From Collinsella sp. (GTDB taxonomy: Bacteria > Actinomycetota > Coriobacteriia > Coriobacteriales > Coriobacteriaceae): a stretch of DNA of 57,925 bases. This document shows positions 57,901 to 57,925 of this stretch, piece after piece. Both the position numbers and the translations under genes were made by a program. The notes under the pieces were generated by a model that was not told where the DNA came from, ran no database searches, and was given only the letters and a program-made list of their open reading frames with translations. The stretch covers positions 1-57,925 of the forward strand of contig DXLU01000017.1 in NCBI GenBank assembly GCA_019414565.1, written 5' to 3'. Within the stretch, counting starts at the first letter, position 1. Each line of letters starts with the position of its first letter.

Positions 57901-57925
57901 GTGCGCCCTCCCCTCGGTTACTCAG

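Overview
The window is bacterial and GC-rich, and almost certainly comes from an actinobacterium of the Coriobacteriia (Collinsella-like). This is inferred from the complete division and cell-wall cluster with sepF and divIVA but no ftsA, from codon use dominated by C/G-ending codons, and from the accessory gene families. No rRNA, tRNA, CRISPR array, integrase or transposase gene was seen.

Layout. (1) 0-11.8 kb is accessory: a Mef-like MFS efflux pump with its own promoter and what looks like a drug-sensing leader peptide; an SPFH (band 7) membrane protein with a ribbon-helix-helix regulator; a five-gene peptide-antibiotic-type module (response regulator, ABC ATPase, a 54-aa membrane protein overlapping it, permease, histidine kinase); and an array of membrane-tethered XRE regulators that contains a frameshifted gene, a chimeric gene and a 440-bp direct duplication. 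(2) 11.8-34 kb is mixed metabolism: cysteine desulfidase, rpiB, ndk, argH, argG (with an arginine-rich leader peptide and attenuator), a HAD phosphatase, polA, an M18 aminopeptidase, yaaA, a TPP-riboswitch-controlled thiC followed by thiD, an SGNH hydrolase, a macrodomain/PARG-like protein with an altered catalytic motif, a BI-1 protein, a Pit phosphate transporter with its DUF47 partner, and a nitroreductase. (3) 34-57.9 kb is one long minus-strand block. Read in the direction of transcription it is mraZ, rsmH, ftsL, ftsI, murF, mraY, murD, ftsW, murG, murC, murB, ftsQ, ftsZ, pgeF, pstS, pstC, pstA, pstB, phoU, yggS, sepF, yggT, divIVA.

How the genes work together. The division/wall block makes lipid II (murF, mraY, murD, murG, murC, murB; murE is absent here), builds the divisome (ftsL, ftsI, ftsW, ftsQ, ftsZ, sepF) and directs growth (divIVA). 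A complete high-affinity phosphate system (pstSCAB-phoU) sits inside this block, and pstS overlaps pgeF by 4 nt. The low-affinity Pit-DUF47 pair lies about 3 kb beyond divIVA.

The most interesting observations are two candidate leader-peptide control systems: a 9-codon peptide MLASMRIWL ahead of the Mef-like pump, and a 24-codon peptide ending in three CGA arginine codons ahead of argG, followed by mutually exclusive antiterminator and terminator hairpins. Others are the recombined XRE array, the PARG-like protein with QEA in place of QEE, the pst operon inside the division cluster, several families of intergenic palindromes, and a nitroreductase whose 5' half has a different base composition from its 3' half. 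All functional calls rest on reading the sequence and recalling families; no search was run.
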